Shown in pieces: positions 42,021 through 50,523 of a stretch of 64,000 nt of DNA. Within the stretch, counting starts at the first letter, position 1, and the number at the start of each line of letters is the position of its first letter. Both the position numbers and the translations under genes were made by a program. This stretch comes from Kineosporia mesophila (lineage in GTDB: Bacteria; Actinomycetota; Actinomycetes; Actinomycetales; Kineosporiaceae): NCBI RefSeq assembly GCF_021129235.1, contig NZ_JAJOMA010000008.1, forward strand, positions 124,001-188,000, written 5' to 3'. The notes under the pieces were generated by a model that had not been told where the DNA came from, did no database searches, and saw only the letters and a program-made list of their open reading frames with translations.

Positions 42021-43517
42021 TCACCGGGCTTCCTCCGGGGAACTCTCCACCAGCGTGCCCAGACGGTACGACAGGACGGCCAGCTCCTCGGCCGTGGAGC
42101 GGGTGTCGCCGGCCGCCACCTGATGGTTGCGTGTGGCCGCAGCCATCGCGGAGATCGCCAGGTCGGTCTGTTCCACGGCGATCGTCTGCTGGCTGGTGGA
42201 ACGCTGGATCTGGCGGGCCGACTCCATCGTGCTGGCGACCAGCGCCACGATCTCCTCGAAGCTCTCCACCGCCTCGATCACGTGGGACGCACCGGCCTCG
42301 ACCACGTCCGAGGCCTCCCGGCTGACCCGGCGGGTGTCGTCGACGGCGCCGGCCACCGACTGCACCAGCTCGCCGATCTCCCGGGTGGATCCTCCCACCC
42401 GGTCGGCCAGGCCGCGGATCTCGTCGGCCAGGGCGGCGAACCGGGCAGCGTCGCCCCCCGCGCCGGCCGCCTCGATGCTGGCGTTGATCGCCACGATGTT
42501 GGTGAGCTCGGCCAGCTCGGAGACGATCTCGACCACCCCGGAGATCTGCCGGGCCTTGGTCGTCAGGTCGTCCATGTGCTGGTCGACCGAGCCGGAGTGG
42601 GCCCGGATGCGGTTCATGGACGACTGGGTGGCCAGCACGACGTCCCGGCCCTGTCGTCCCGCGTCGGCCGTCTGTCCCGCCGCCGCGACCACGTCCTGGG
42701 CCCCCTCGGCGATCCGGCGGGACTCGGTCAGCATCTCCTTGACGGTCGTGGAGATCTCCGCGGCCGAGCTGGCCTGCTCACTGGCCCCCTCGGCCTGCTT
42801 CTTGGCGCTGCTGCGCAGGCCGGCCGACGACACCTGCACCGAGCGGACCGCGGTCATCACCCGCCGGCGCACCAGCCGCACGGTCATCCCGGCCGACGTG
42901 GTGGCTCCGATCAGGATGACGAGGAAGGAGATGACGATCTGCACGATGCCGACGTGCGCCACCCGGGTGGCGGCCTGTTCCCGTTCCTCCACCAGACCCT
43001 GAAGGTAGGTGAAGAGCTCGTTCATCGACTCCGTGGTCTGTATCCGCGCGCCGTCGATGCTCTCCCACGCGCGCACCACGTCGGTGTTACCGGCGCCCGA
43101 CTGCTTCAGGTTGACCGGGCCGGCGTCCAGATCGACGAAGTCGGCCTGCAGTCGCTGAATCTCGGCGATCAGGTCGCGGCCGTGCGCGGTGTCCACAGTC
43201 TGCCGCAGCAGGGTCAGTTGCTGGGCGAAGAGCTCGTCCTGGCGGTACTGCTCGCCCAGGTACTTGCCCTGGCCGGAGAGCAGGTATCCGCGGTTGGCGG
43301 CGGCCCGGGCGTCGCGGATGTCCATCAGCGTGCGGGCCTCGAGCACGAGCGCGGTGTCGTGCTCGATCACCCGGTCCTTGCGGTCGACCACCCGTTGCAG
43401 GGTGGCCAGGGACAGCACCGCCATGGCGAGCGTGAGCACCAGCACGAAGGCCAGGGAACCGAACACCGCGGCGCGTACCGTCGGGGCACCCCGCCCCCCT
43501 CTGCGTCTTTCCGTCAC
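42021..43517 (-). CDS. Methyl-accepting chemotaxis-like protein, divergent class
   Basis: The protein is 498 aa. A TM helix (about 18-40) precedes a CHASE3-like helical sensor (about 45-185), a second TM (about 190-212), and the cytoplasmic signalling coiled coil. The hairpin tip is atypical: IVAINASIEAAGAGGDAARFAALADEIRGLADR instead of the usual [25 protein letters not shown] seen in its two neighbours. HAMP is short or absent. It may pair with a different CheA/CheW or act in another signalling array. The GGAAAGAC upstream is a modest ribosome binding site. A possible FliA-type promoter lies upstream. Confidence 0.85.
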   Translation of the reverse strand: MTERRRGGRGAPTVRAAVFGSLAFVLVLTLAMAVLSLATLQRVVDRKDRVIEHDTALVLEARTLMDIRDARAAANRGYLLSGQGKYLGEQYRQDELFAQQLTLLRQTVDTAHGRDLIAEIQRLQADFVDLDAGPVNLKQSGAGNTDVVRAWESIDGARIQTTESMNELFTYLQGLVEEREQAATRVAHVGIVQIVISFLVILIGATTSAGMTVRLVRRRVMTAVRSVQVSSAGLRSSAKKQAEGASEQASSAAEISTTVKEMLTESRRIAEGAQDVVAAAGQTADAGRQGRDVVLATQSSMNRIRAHSGSVDQHMDDLTTKARQISGVVEIVSELAELTNIVAINASIEAAGAGGDAARFAALADEIRGLADRVGGSTREIGELVQSVAGAVDDTRRVSREASDVVEAGASHVIEAVESFEEIVALVASTMESARQIQRSTSQQTIAVEQTDLAISAMAAATRNHQVAAGDTRSTAEELAVLSYRLGTLVESSPEEAR

Positions 43518-43548
43518 CGCTGACCCCCGTCGCGTCGTCCTGCCGGAT

Positions 43549-43575
43549 GTCGGCAGAAGTCGTCGCGACCTTGAA
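43549..43575 (-). promoter_or_regulatory. Possible motility-sigma (FliA-like) promoter
   Basis: On the minus strand, TTCA (43572-43575) and GCCGAC (43549-43554) are separated by 17 nt. This is close to the CTCA-N15-17-GCCGAA form I recall for FliA in sporulating actinobacteria with motile spores. It would start transcription about 25 bp before the MCP ATG. Confidence 0.35.
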
Positions 43576-43578
43576 AGC

Positions 43579-44145
43579 TCAGTCGAGAAGACGGGCGTGC
43601 AGGTGCATGTCGTGGTAGCCGTCGGCGTGCCGCAGGGCCCGCACGGCGGTGCCCTCCAGAGCGAATCCGCAGCGCTGCGCGACGCCGCAGGAGGGCTCGT
43701 TGAAGGTGGAGTGCTGCAACGTCAGACGGTGCAGGCCGGCCTTGCCGGCCCAGTCGGCGAGAACGGTGACCGCGCGGGAGGCGACCCCGGACCGGCGGGC
43801 CTGCGGCGCCACCCAGTAGGCCACCTCGGCGTCCCCGTACTCCAGGTCGAGGGTGCGGAAAGCAATGCGGGCGAGCTGGTTCTCGCCGTCCGTCACGGCC
43901 CAGTCGGCACCCCGCTCGGTGAGCCACTTCCGGTTGGCCCGCTCGATCCAGCCGGCGGCGTCCTGCTCGTCGTCCAGCGAGAAGGTGTGCCAGCGCTGGA
44001 TCGCCGGGTCGGCGTAGGCTCCCACCAGGAACGCCTCGTCCCCCGCCCGCCACGGGCGCAGCCGCAGACCGTCGCCCTCGATCTGCGGCTGGGGCCCGGA
44101 CGACCAGGAACCGGCCGGGACGACGGGTTCGTTGAGGGCAGGCAT
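43579..44145 (-). CDS. GNAT-family N-acetyltransferase (RimJ/RimL-like)
   Basis: The protein is 188 aa. It shows the strand DGLRLRPWRAGDEAFLVGAY, the acetyl-CoA loop region VAPQARRSGVASRA and the terminal NEPSCGVAQRCGFALEGTAVRA motif typical of protein N-terminal or antibiotic acetyltransferases of the RimJ type. It could acetylate ribosomal or other N-termini; the substrate is unknown. ATG 44145 is used because upstream frame continuity lacks similarity. It ends just beyond the MCP promoter region, so the two genes are separate units. Confidence 0.85.
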   Translation of the reverse strand: MPALNEPVVPAGSWSSGPQPQIEGDGLRLRPWRAGDEAFLVGAYADPAIQRWHTFSLDDEQDAAGWIERANRKWLTERGADWAVTDGENQLARIAFRTLDLEYGDAEVAYWVAPQARRSGVASRAVTVLADWAGKAGLHRLTLQHSTFNEPSCGVAQRCGFALEGTAVRALRHADGYHDMHLHARLLD

Positions 44146-44200
44146 ACCCGCCAGTTTAAGCGCCGCTCCCGGGCTTTTCGCGGGGTTGTCGGGCGGTTCA

Positions 44201-44254
44201 CAGCGAGATGGAGGACGACGTACCCGGCCGGGTACGTCGTCCTCCATCTCGCTG
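44201..44254. repeat. Perfect 54-bp palindrome
   Basis: A 27-bp arm (44201-44227, beginning CAGCGAGATGGAGGACGACG) is followed directly by its exact complement (44228-44254). It lies between the stop of the first roadblock gene and the start of the GNAT gene, both on the minus strand. It is therefore probably the roadblock terminator. Its sequence is unrelated to the TGATCATGC family. Confidence 0.85.
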
Positions 44255-44264
44255 TCCGGGAGGA

Positions 44265-44636
44265 TCAGATCTCGATCGTGCGCTCGAGGTTGGCCAGCTT
44301 GTGGCGGGCCAGGGCGAGGTTGGCGCGGCGCTTGTCGAGGGCCATGTACAGGAACAGGCCGTGGCCAGCCTGCCCGCGGATCAGCCGGATCAGGTGGTAC
44401 TGGGTGTCGAGGGTGATGAGGATGTCCTCGATCTCTTCCCGCAGCCGCAGCGACTCCATGGTGCGCATCTTGGCGCGGACGATCTCGGTGTTGCCCGCGG
44501 CCGCGACCTCGAGGTCCAGGGCACCGTTGCCGCCGGCCTGGCCGAGGGTCATGCCGCTGGTGAAGTCCACGAGCGCGGCGCCGATGGCCCCGTCGATCTG
44601 CATGGCTTCCTTGAGGATGATCTCGATGTTGGACAC
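44265..44636 (-). CDS. Roadblock/LC7 domain protein, copy 1
   Basis: The 123-aa protein is a single roadblock domain: VSNIEIILKEAMQIDGAIGAALVD, SGMTLGQAGG, then LDTQYHLIRLI and a helical C-terminus. Roadblock (MglB-like) proteins usually act as GAPs or partners of small Ras-like GTPases that set polarity. In actinobacterial conservons they sit with a kinase, DUF742 and GTPase, none of which is adjacent here. The GTG start at 44636 is fixed by GGAAGGAAA, identical to that of copy 2. An upstream ATG in frame has no such site. Confidence 0.9.
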   Translation of the reverse strand: MSNIEIILKEAMQIDGAIGAALVDFTSGMTLGQAGGNGALDLEVAAAGNTEIVRAKMRTMESLRLREEIEDILITLDTQYHLIRLIRGQAGHGLFLYMALDKRRANLALARHKLANLERTIEI

Positions 44637-44736
44637 GCTGCATTTCCTTCCGCATGGAACTGGGGGCCTGCCCCCCACCTCCGACACCTGACGTCCGGCC
44701 ACTGCTCACGGTGACCGTCCGAACGCGGCCTGCGTA

Positions 44737-44796
44737 GGGACTTAAGTCCCGTCAAAGCCGGTGCGGCGCTGCACCGACACTCATTCGGTGCAGCGC
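44737..44796. promoter_or_regulatory. Two palindromes upstream of roadblock copy 1
   Basis: GGGACTTAAGTCCC (44737-44750) is a perfect 14-bp palindrome in an otherwise GC-rich region. GCGCTGCACCG...CGGTGCAGCGC (44766-44796) is an 11-bp stem around a 9-nt loop. Either may be an operator for the roadblock gene (start 44636). The second could also be a weak terminator of copy 2. Confidence 0.4.
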
Positions 44797-44848
44797 GCGT
44801 TCAGTAGGAAAACCCTGATCGCCGGGCGGTTCCGCCGGGCAAAACAGA

Positions 44849-44880
44849 AACGGCGCCGACTCGAAGAGCCGGGCGCCGTT
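44849..44880 (-). terminator. Hairpin after roadblock copy 2
   Basis: AACGGCGCC (44849-44857) pairs with GGCGCCGTT (44872-44880) across a 14-nt loop, 15 nt after the stop codon on the minus strand. Confidence 0.6.
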
Positions 44881-44894
44881 CGTGGGGTGGTGCC

Positions 44895-45263
44895 TCAGAT
44901 CTGGATGTTGCGCTCCAGCAGGGCCAGCTTGTGGCGGGCCATGGCGAGGTTGGAGCGGCCCTTGTCCAGGGCCAGGTACAGGAAGAGGCCCGCGCCGGCC
45001 TGACCGTTGATGAGACGGATCAGGTGGTACTGCGTGGTCAGGGTGATGAGGATGTCCTGGATGCCCTCACGCATGCCCAGGGCCTCCATGGTGCGCATCT
45101 CCGAGCGCACGACCTCGGTGTTACCCGCAGCCGCCACCTCGAGGTCCAGGACGGCACCCCCGGCCTGGCCGAGCGTCATGCCGCTCGTGTAGTCGACCAG
45201 AGCGACGCCGATGGCGCCGTCGATCATCATGGCTTCCTTGAGGACGGTGTCCAGATTGCTCAC
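44895..45263 (-). CDS. Roadblock/LC7 domain protein, copy 2
   Basis: The 122-aa protein is closely similar to copy 1 (VSNLDTVLKEAMMIDGAIGVALVD, SGMTLGQAGG, TTQYHLIRLINGQAG). It lacks one residue of the G-x-G loop and differs mainly at surface positions. GTG 45263 has the same GGAAGGAAA ribosome binding site as copy 1. The pair looks like a tandem duplication. Copies could form homo- or heterodimers. A motility or polarity role with the surrounding MCPs is inferred from location only. Confidence 0.9.
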   Translation of the reverse strand: MSNLDTVLKEAMMIDGAIGVALVDYTSGMTLGQAGGAVLDLEVAAAGNTEVVRSEMRTMEALGMREGIQDILITLTTQYHLIRLINGQAGAGLFLYLALDKGRSNLAMARHKLALLERNIQI

Positions 45264-45606
45264 GGTTGCGTTTCCTTCCGGCCACGAGGGCTGTTCTGTC
45301 GAGCGAGCAAGCGTGCTGCGCGGCGCCGGCGGGCCTTCGGTGGCTGGGCTGAGCGGAGCCGTAGGTCTCACTTGGTTGTCGGTCTCGATGGCGCCCAACT
45401 GATGCGGTCATCAGGACTCTCAGTGGTCCTATCTGGCGGCGACTACGCTCCGCAAGCTGTAAGGGTCTGCTGTGAGCGACAGCACGTGAAAATCCGGGCG
45501 TTCCTGCACTACGCGGTGGCAACGTCACGCTCCGCCAGTTCCTGGTCGTGACGGACGGTGGTGGGTGGGGACGCATTGGATCACCCGTTCGCCCGGCGGC
45601 CCTTTC
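45264..45606. other. Upstream region of roadblock copy 2
   Basis: About 340 bp contain no supported gene. They should hold the promoter of roadblock copy 2. Short open frames run through both strands but have no ribosome binding site or similarity. The right end is bounded by the palindromic repeat at 45607. Confidence 0.4.
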
Positions 45607-45656
45607 GTTCGTGATCATGCAAAACCTCCCCGGGGAGGTTTTGCATGATCACGAAC
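45607..45656. repeat. Perfect 50-bp palindromic repeat family member (no core)
   Basis: A 25-bp arm (GTTCGTGATCATGCAAAACC then TCCCC) is followed directly by its exact complement. The inner CCTCCCC/GGGGAGG and outer TGATCATGCAAAAC match the 26816 copy, but the GTTCTAGAAC core is absent. It lies 10 bp after the stop of the OYE-type reductase gene, where it should terminate transcription. Confidence 0.88.
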
Positions 45657-45666
45657 AGGGAGGTGG

Positions 45667-46725
45667 CTAACGGCCGCGCACGTACTGCGGCGGCCAGGGC
45701 AGGTCGTCGCCGAGTTCGGCGGCGGCACGCTGGGGCCAGCTGGGCTCCCGCAGCAGCACCCGGGCCAGCAGGACAGCGTCGGCGGACCCCTCGGCCAGCA
45801 CCTGCTCGGCCTGCTTCGGCTCGGTGATCAGGCCGACGGCCGCGGTGGGCAGCCCACTGGCCTGCTTCACCTTCGCGGCGAAGGGCACCTGGTAACCCGG
45901 GCCGACGGTGATCTTCTGGTCGGGGTGGTTGCCGCCGCTGGAGACGTCGACGAGGTCGACGCCGTGGTCCTTGAGAGTGGTCGCGACCTGGGCGACCTCG
46001 TCCACGTCGAGCCCTTCCGGCACCCAGTCGGTCGCGCTCACCCGCACCAGCAGGGGAGTGCTGTCGGGGATCGTGGCCCGCACGGCGTCGACGATCTCGA
46101 TCAGCAGCCGGGAGCGCCCGGCCAGGTCGCCGCCGTAGGAGTCGGTGCGCAGGTTGCTGAGCGGGGAGAGGAACTGGTGCAGCAGGTAGCCGTGGGCGGC
46201 GTGCACCTCGAGCACCTCGAACCCGGCCGACACCGCGCGCCGGGCCGCGTCGGCCCAGGCCTGCACCAGGGCCGGGATGTCGTCGACCGCCAGCTCGGCG
46301 GGCACGTCGAAGCCGTTGTAGGCGTTCTCGGACGGCGCGACGGTCTTCCAGCCGCCCTCGGCCGCCGGCACCGAGCCCCGCCCGCGCCACGGCGCGTAGG
46401 TCGAGGCCTTGCGGCCCGCGTGCGCCAGCTGGATCGCGGGCACCGAGCCCTGCTCCTTCACGAACCGGGTGATGCGCTCGTAGTCGACGGCCTGGGAGTC
46501 GTTCCAGATCCCGGCGTCCTGCGGCGAGATCCGGCCCTCGGACACGACCGCGGTGGCTTCCTGCATGACCAGCCCGGCCCCACCGCGGGCCAGGGAGCCG
46601 AGATGGACCAGGTGCCAGTCGGTCGGGTGCCCCTTCTCGCTGGAGTACTGGCACATCGGGGAGACCCAGGCACGGTTCGGCACGGTGACGCCGCGCAGGG
46701 TGAGTGGCGAGAACAGAAGACTCAT
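45667..46725 (-). CDS. NADH:flavin oxidoreductase, Old Yellow Enzyme family (YqjM-like)
   Basis: The protein is 352 aa. It opens LFSPLTLRGVTVPNRAWVSPMCQYSS, including the YqjM-type Cys that tunes the flavin. The HAGRKAS motif, EVHAAHGYLLHQFLSPLSNLRTDSYGG and the ITVGPGYQVPFA/LLREPSWP parts are all standard. It is predicted to reduce activated C=C bonds using FMN and NADPH, probably in xenobiotic or oxidative stress defence. ATG 46725 begins the conserved N-terminus. It is bounded by strong palindromes on both sides and so is monocistronic. Confidence 0.93.
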   Translation of the reverse strand: MSLLFSPLTLRGVTVPNRAWVSPMCQYSSEKGHPTDWHLVHLGSLARGGAGLVMQEATAVVSEGRISPQDAGIWNDSQAVDYERITRFVKEQGSVPAIQLAHAGRKASTYAPWRGRGSVPAAEGGWKTVAPSENAYNGFDVPAELAVDDIPALVQAWADAARRAVSAGFEVLEVHAAHGYLLHQFLSPLSNLRTDSYGGDLAGRSRLLIEIVDAVRATIPDSTPLLVRVSATDWVPEGLDVDEVAQVATTLKDHGVDLVDVSSGGNHPDQKITVGPGYQVPFAAKVKQASGLPTAAVGLITEPKQAEQVLAEGSADAVLLARVLLREPSWPQRAAAELGDDLPWPPQYVRGR

Positions 46726-46779
46726 GATGCAGCCAACCAACGGACGGCCGGAGTGCTTCCCCGTCGTCCGCAAACGACG

Positions 46780-46812
46780 ACGGCGGTGGGCTCCCCGGGA
46801 GCCCACCGCCGT
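46780..46812 (-). terminator. Terminator after MCP copy 1
   Basis: ACGGCGGTGGGCTCCC (46780-46795) pairs exactly with GGGAGCCCACCGCCGT (46797-46812) around a single C. It lies 6 nt after the stop of the minus-strand MCP gene. Confidence 0.85.
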
Positions 46813-46818
46813 GCGTTC

Positions 46819-48468
46819 TCAGATCTTGAAGCGCCCGACCAGTTCGTTGAGGTTGCCGGCTACGTGGGCCAGGTCGCCGGCGGCGCGCTGGGCCTCGGCG
46901 ATGCCGGTGGTGGAGGACTGCGAGGCGTGCGAGACGGCGTCGACGTCGGAGGCGATGCGGCCTGCGGCGCGGGCGGTCTCGTCGATGCTGCGGGCGATCT
47001 CGGAGGTCACCGCGGTCTGTTCCTCGACGGCCGAGGCGATGGTCGTCTGGTACGAGTTGACGTCTTCGATGGTCCGCGAGATGTGGTCGATCGCATTGAC
47101 GGCGGCGCGGGTGTCGGCCTGGATGGCCTCGACCCGGTGGCTGATGTCCTCCGTCGCCCGGGCGGTCTCCTGGGCGAGCTGCTTGACCTCCTCGGCGACC
47201 ACGGCGAAGCCCTTGCCGGCCTCGCCGGCCCGGGCGGCCTCGATGGTGGCGTTCAGGGCCAGGAGGTTGGTCTGCTCGGCGATCGAGGTGATGGCCTTGA
47301 CCACGTTGCCGATCTCCTCGCTGGACTCGCCCAGCTTGCCGACGATCTGGGTGGCCGAGGCGGCTTCGGTGGCGGCGCCCGCGGCGACCCGGACGGCCTC
47401 GGCGGAGGAGTTGGCGATTTCGCGGATGCTGGCGGACATTTCCTCGGTGCCGGCGGCGACGGTCTGGACGTTGCCGGAGACCTGGGCGGAGGTGGCGGAC
47501 AGGCTCATGGCCTGGGTGGAGGTCGCTTCGGAGTTGGAGGCGACCTGGGCGGAGACGACGCTGAGTTCCTCGGCGCTGCCGGCCAGGGTGGTGGAGCTGG
47601 TGCGGATGTCCTCCATGGCCGAGCGCAGCGACGCGGTGCTCTGGTTCAGCGCGCCGGCCATCTCGCCGACCTCGTCCCGGCTCCTCACCGGCACGGTGAC
47701 GGTCAGATCGCCCTCGGCGAGGGACTTCAGTCCGTCCCGCACCCGCAGCACGTTGGTGACGATCATGCGCGCCAGCCACCAGCCGAACGCGATCATCAGC
47801 AGCACGCCGATGGCGATGATGATCCAGGCCTGGACGACCGAGGAGTGGGCCGAGTTGTCGGCGCTCTTGGCGTCGGCGCTCATGTCGGCGACGGCGTTGT
47901 CGGCCAGGAGGTTCAGGTCGTCGCGCACCTTGTCGGCCTGGGTCGAGAAGTCACCGGTCACCAGGGCGCCGATGGTGCGGTACTGGTCGCCGGTCAGGTT
48001 GTTCTGCGTGGTCACCGGGGCGATCTCGTCGGTGTAGAGCTTCTGCACCGTGGCGAGTTGCGTCTTGGCCGACGCCAGCGTGGCCGTGTCCTGCGCGTCC
48101 AGGCCGCTCGCGGCGAGAACGTCCAACTTGGCGGAGACCGAGGTGAAGCCGTCGGCGACGGCGGTCTGGGCCTTGTCTCCGGCCGCGCCGTCGCTCAGAG
48201 CGGTGAGGAGGATGTTGCGCCGGATGCCGGCGAACTCGGAGCGGGCCTGGAGGGCGACCACCGCGCGCTGGGCGTTGACGGTCACGATCCGGTTGCTGGC
48301 GTCGGAGACCGAGTTGACGGCCCGCTGCCCGATCACACCGATCCCGACAGCGAGCAGGGTGGCCACGACGATCAGGCTGAAGATCTTCTTCAGCAGGCTC
48401 AGGTTCGCGAAGAATGCTGCGGGAGACATGGAACGGCGGTGAGCCGTCGGCACTTCGGCGGCAGACAT
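46819..48468 (-). CDS. Methyl-accepting chemotaxis protein, twin copy 1
   Basis: The protein is 549 aa. It has TM1 (about 29-47), a four-helix-bundle-type sensor (about 48-205), TM2 (about 208-230), HAMP (about 230-282) and a long signalling domain with canonical tip [31 protein letters not shown]. The last ~265 residues are almost identical to twin copy 2, while the sensor differs, so the two report different or differently tuned stimuli to the same kinase. ATG 48468 has GAGAGGA upstream. No CheA or CheW is in the window. Confidence 0.95.
   Translation of the reverse strand: MSAAEVPTAHRRSMSPAAFFANLSLLKKIFSLIVVATLLAVGIGVIGQRAVNSVSDASNRIVTVNAQRAVVALQARSEFAGIRRNILLTALSDGAAGDKAQTAVADGFTSVSAKLDVLAASGLDAQDTATLASAKTQLATVQKLYTDEIAPVTTQNNLTGDQYRTIGALVTGDFSTQADKVRDDLNLLADNAVADMSADAKSADNSAHSSVVQAWIIIAIGVLLMIAFGWWLARMIVTNVLRVRDGLKSLAEGDLTVTVPVRSRDEVGEMAGALNQSTASLRSAMEDIRTSSTTLAGSAEELSVVSAQVASNSEATSTQAMSLSATSAQVSGNVQTVAAGTEEMSASIREIANSSAEAVRVAAGAATEAASATQIVGKLGESSEEIGNVVKAITSIAEQTNLLALNATIEAARAGEAGKGFAVVAEEVKQLAQETARATEDISHRVEAIQADTRAAVNAIDHISRTIEDVNSYQTTIASAVEEQTAVTSEIARSIDETARAAGRIASDVDAVSHASQSSTTGIAEAQRAAGDLAHVAGNLNELVGRFKI
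46844..47631. repeat. 788-bp direct repeat inside twin MCP genes, copy 1
   Basis: This stretch is identical to 48729-49516 for most of its length, including synonymous positions. Differences cluster in patches near 47172-47243 and 47342-47402, a mosaic expected from gene conversion. The two copies are 1,885 bp apart in direct orientation. Confidence 0.9.
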
Positions 48469-48533
48469 GGACGTCCTCTCGGGCAATGTGTCGCGTCCCC
48501 GCCACTCTTTCGGGCGTCTGACGGACTGCTGTA

Positions 48534-48554
48534 ACAACGTGTCAAGGCAGTTGT
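48534..48554 (-). promoter_or_regulatory. Inverted repeat ACAAC-N11-GTTGT upstream of MCP copy 1
   Basis: The same half-sites and 11-nt spacing occur at 50420-50440 upstream of MCP copy 2, at the same distance (about 66 bp) from the start codon. The surrounding 40 bp are also similar. This suggests a shared activator or repressor site, or a shared promoter element. Confidence 0.5.
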
Positions 48555-48656
48555 CGACGAAACGCCACCGGCGGTGAGAAAACTGTTGTCGTCTCACGCA
48601 TTCGGTCCAACATCGGCCCGGCGAACATCACGCTGGGCCGATCATGGCCACCACGC

Positions 48657-48688
48657 GAAACGGCGGTGGGGAGCCCCACCGCCGTTTC
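48657..48688 (-). terminator. Terminator after MCP copy 2
   Basis: GAAACGGCGGTGGGG (48657-48671) pairs perfectly with CCCCACCGCCGTTTC (48674-48688) around a 2-nt loop, 15 nt after the stop. Confidence 0.88.
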
Positions 48689-48703
48689 CCCTCACCGCTG
48701 TTC

Positions 48704-50353
48704 TCAGATCCGGAAGCGCGCCACGAGCTCGTTGAGGTTGCCGGCTACGTGGGCCAGGTCGCCGGCGGCGCGCTGGGCCTCGGCGATGCCGGTGGTGGAG
48801 GACTGCGAGGCGTGCGAGACGGCGTCGACGTCGGAGGCGATGCGGCCTGCGGCGCGGGCGGTCTCGTCGATGCTGCGGGCGATCTCGGAGGTCACCGCGG
48901 TCTGTTCCTCGACGGCCGAGGCGATGGTCGTCTGGTACGAGTTGACGTCTTCGATGGTCCGCGAGATGTGGTCGATCGCATTGACGGCGGCGCGGGTGTC
49001 GGCCTGGATGGCCTCGACCCGGTGGCTGATGTCCTCCGTCGCCCGGGCGGTCTCCTGCGCCAGCTGCTTGACCTCCTCGGCCACGACCGCGAAGCCCTTG
49101 CCCGCCTCACCGGCCCGGGCCGCTTCGATGGTGGCGTTCAGGGCCAGGAGGTTGGTCTGCTCGGCGATCGAGGTGATGGCCTTGACCACGTTGCCGATCT
49201 CCTCGCTGGACTCGCCCAGCTTGCCGACCGTCTGGGTGGCCGAGGCGGCTTCGGTGGCGGCACCGGCGGCGACCCGGACCGCTTCGGCGGAGGAGTTGGC
49301 GATTTCGCGGATGCTGGCGGACATTTCCTCGGTGCCGGCGGCGACGGTCTGGACGTTGCCGGAGACCTGGGCGGAGGTGGCGGACAGGCTCATGGCCTGG
49401 GTGGAGGTCGCTTCGGAGTTGGAGGCGACCTGGGCGGAGACGACGCTGAGTTCCTCGGCGCTGCCGGCCAGGGTGGTGGAGCTGGTGCGGATGTCCTCCA
49501 TGGCCGAGCGCAGCGAAGAGCTGGCCCGGTTCAGGGCGGCCGCCATCTCGCCGACCTCGTCGGTGTTCGTCACCGGAACGGTCTTGGTCAGGTCGCCGTC
49601 GGCCAGGGCGATCAGGCCGTCGCGCACCCGGCTGATGGTGGAGACGATCATCCGCGTGATCCAGTAGCCGAACGCGATCATCAGCAGGATGCCGATCGCG
49701 ATGATGATCCAGGCCTGGATGATCTGCCGGTGGGCGGAGGACTTGGCGTCTGCGGCGGCGGCGGCCATGTCGGCATCGGCATTGGTGCCGAGGGTGTTCA
49801 AACCGGAGGAGACCTTGGTCGCGGCGGTGGCGAAGTCTCCGGCGATGTAGGTGCCGAGATCGCGATACTGCTTACCGCTGAGGTTGTCCTGGCCGATCTG
49901 CGGCAGGATCTTCTCGGTGTACAGCTGCTTCACCGCGGCCAGGTTGGTGACGTCGGCCGCCAGCAGAGTGCTGTCCTCGCTGTCCAGCCCGCTGGCGGAC
50001 AGGTCGCTGAGCCCGGCCGTGACCGCGTCGAAGCTGTCAGACACGTCTTTCTGAGCCGTCGTCGAGGTGTCACCCGTGGTCAGGGCAGCCAGCAGGATGT
50101 TACGCCGCAGGCTGGCGAACTCGATCCGCGCCTGGAGGGCACTCGAGACCCGCTTCGCCGTGACCTCGACGATCTCGTCGCTCGTCGACTGGACCGAGTG
50201 AGTCGTCCGCTGGCCGATCGCCCCGATCCCGACGGCCAGCAAGGTGGCCACGATGATCAGGCTGAAGATCTTCTTCAGCAGGCTCAGGTTGGCGAAGAAC
50301 GCGGCGGGAGACGTGGCGCGACGTGGCGCCGACGACGCTGCGACGGCAGACAT
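48704..50353 (-). CDS. Methyl-accepting chemotaxis protein, twin copy 2
   Basis: The protein is 549 aa, exactly the same length as twin copy 1, with the same layout: TM1, sensor, TM2 with [25 protein letters not shown] and signalling domain. The sensor region (about 48-205) shares the frame but has many substitutions, and the HAMP differs moderately. The signalling domain is nearly identical. ATG 50353 has GAGAGGA upstream. It is monocistronic, ending before its own terminator. Confidence 0.95.
   Translation of the reverse strand: MSAVAASSAPRRATSPAAFFANLSLLKKIFSLIIVATLLAVGIGAIGQRTTHSVQSTSDEIVEVTAKRVSSALQARIEFASLRRNILLAALTTGDTSTTAQKDVSDSFDAVTAGLSDLSASGLDSEDSTLLAADVTNLAAVKQLYTEKILPQIGQDNLSGKQYRDLGTYIAGDFATAATKVSSGLNTLGTNADADMAAAAADAKSSAHRQIIQAWIIIAIGILLMIAFGYWITRMIVSTISRVRDGLIALADGDLTKTVPVTNTDEVGEMAAALNRASSSLRSAMEDIRTSSTTLAGSAEELSVVSAQVASNSEATSTQAMSLSATSAQVSGNVQTVAAGTEEMSASIREIANSSAEAVRVAAGAATEAASATQTVGKLGESSEEIGNVVKAITSIAEQTNLLALNATIEAARAGEAGKGFAVVAEEVKQLAQETARATEDISHRVEAIQADTRAAVNAIDHISRTIEDVNSYQTTIASAVEEQTAVTSEIARSIDETARAAGRIASDVDAVSHASQSSTTGIAEAQRAAGDLAHVAGNLNELVARFRI
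48729..49516. repeat. 788-bp direct repeat inside twin MCP genes, copy 2
   Basis: This is the partner of 46844-47631. Uniform identity with islands of divergence points to recent sequence homogenisation of the signalling domain, while the sensor halves continue to diverge. Confidence 0.9.
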
Positions 50354-50419
50354 GGACGTCCTCTCGGGGAAGAGTCTCGTCTCTTGCCACGAAAGTGCGG
50401 CGTCCGACGGACCGGTGTG

Positions 50420-50440
50420 ACAACTCGTCAGACCGGTTGT
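50420..50440 (-). promoter_or_regulatory. Inverted repeat ACAAC-N11-GTTGT upstream of MCP copy 2
   Basis: It is the same element as 48534-48554 at the same distance from the start codon. Here it is nested in a longer inverted repeat, GTCCGAC (50403-50409) with GTCGGAC (50441-50447). Confidence 0.5.
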
Positions 50441-50523
50441 CGTCGGACACCGCAGGTCCGGTGAACCTCACGCCGCGCGTCCACCCTTTCGGAGCAACGG
50501 TGGATCTTCGCGGTCACGCTGGG

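Noticed and set aside
44265-45263. Roadblock genes as part of a conservon
   Set aside because: Conservon partners (sensor kinase, DUF742 protein, Ras-like GTPase) are absent on both sides.
45925-50464. Long open frames on the plus strand opposite the two MCP genes
   Set aside because: They mirror the MCP codons in GC-rich DNA, lack ribosome binding sites and show Gly/Arg/Val-rich low-complexity composition. The minus-strand MCPs are unambiguous.
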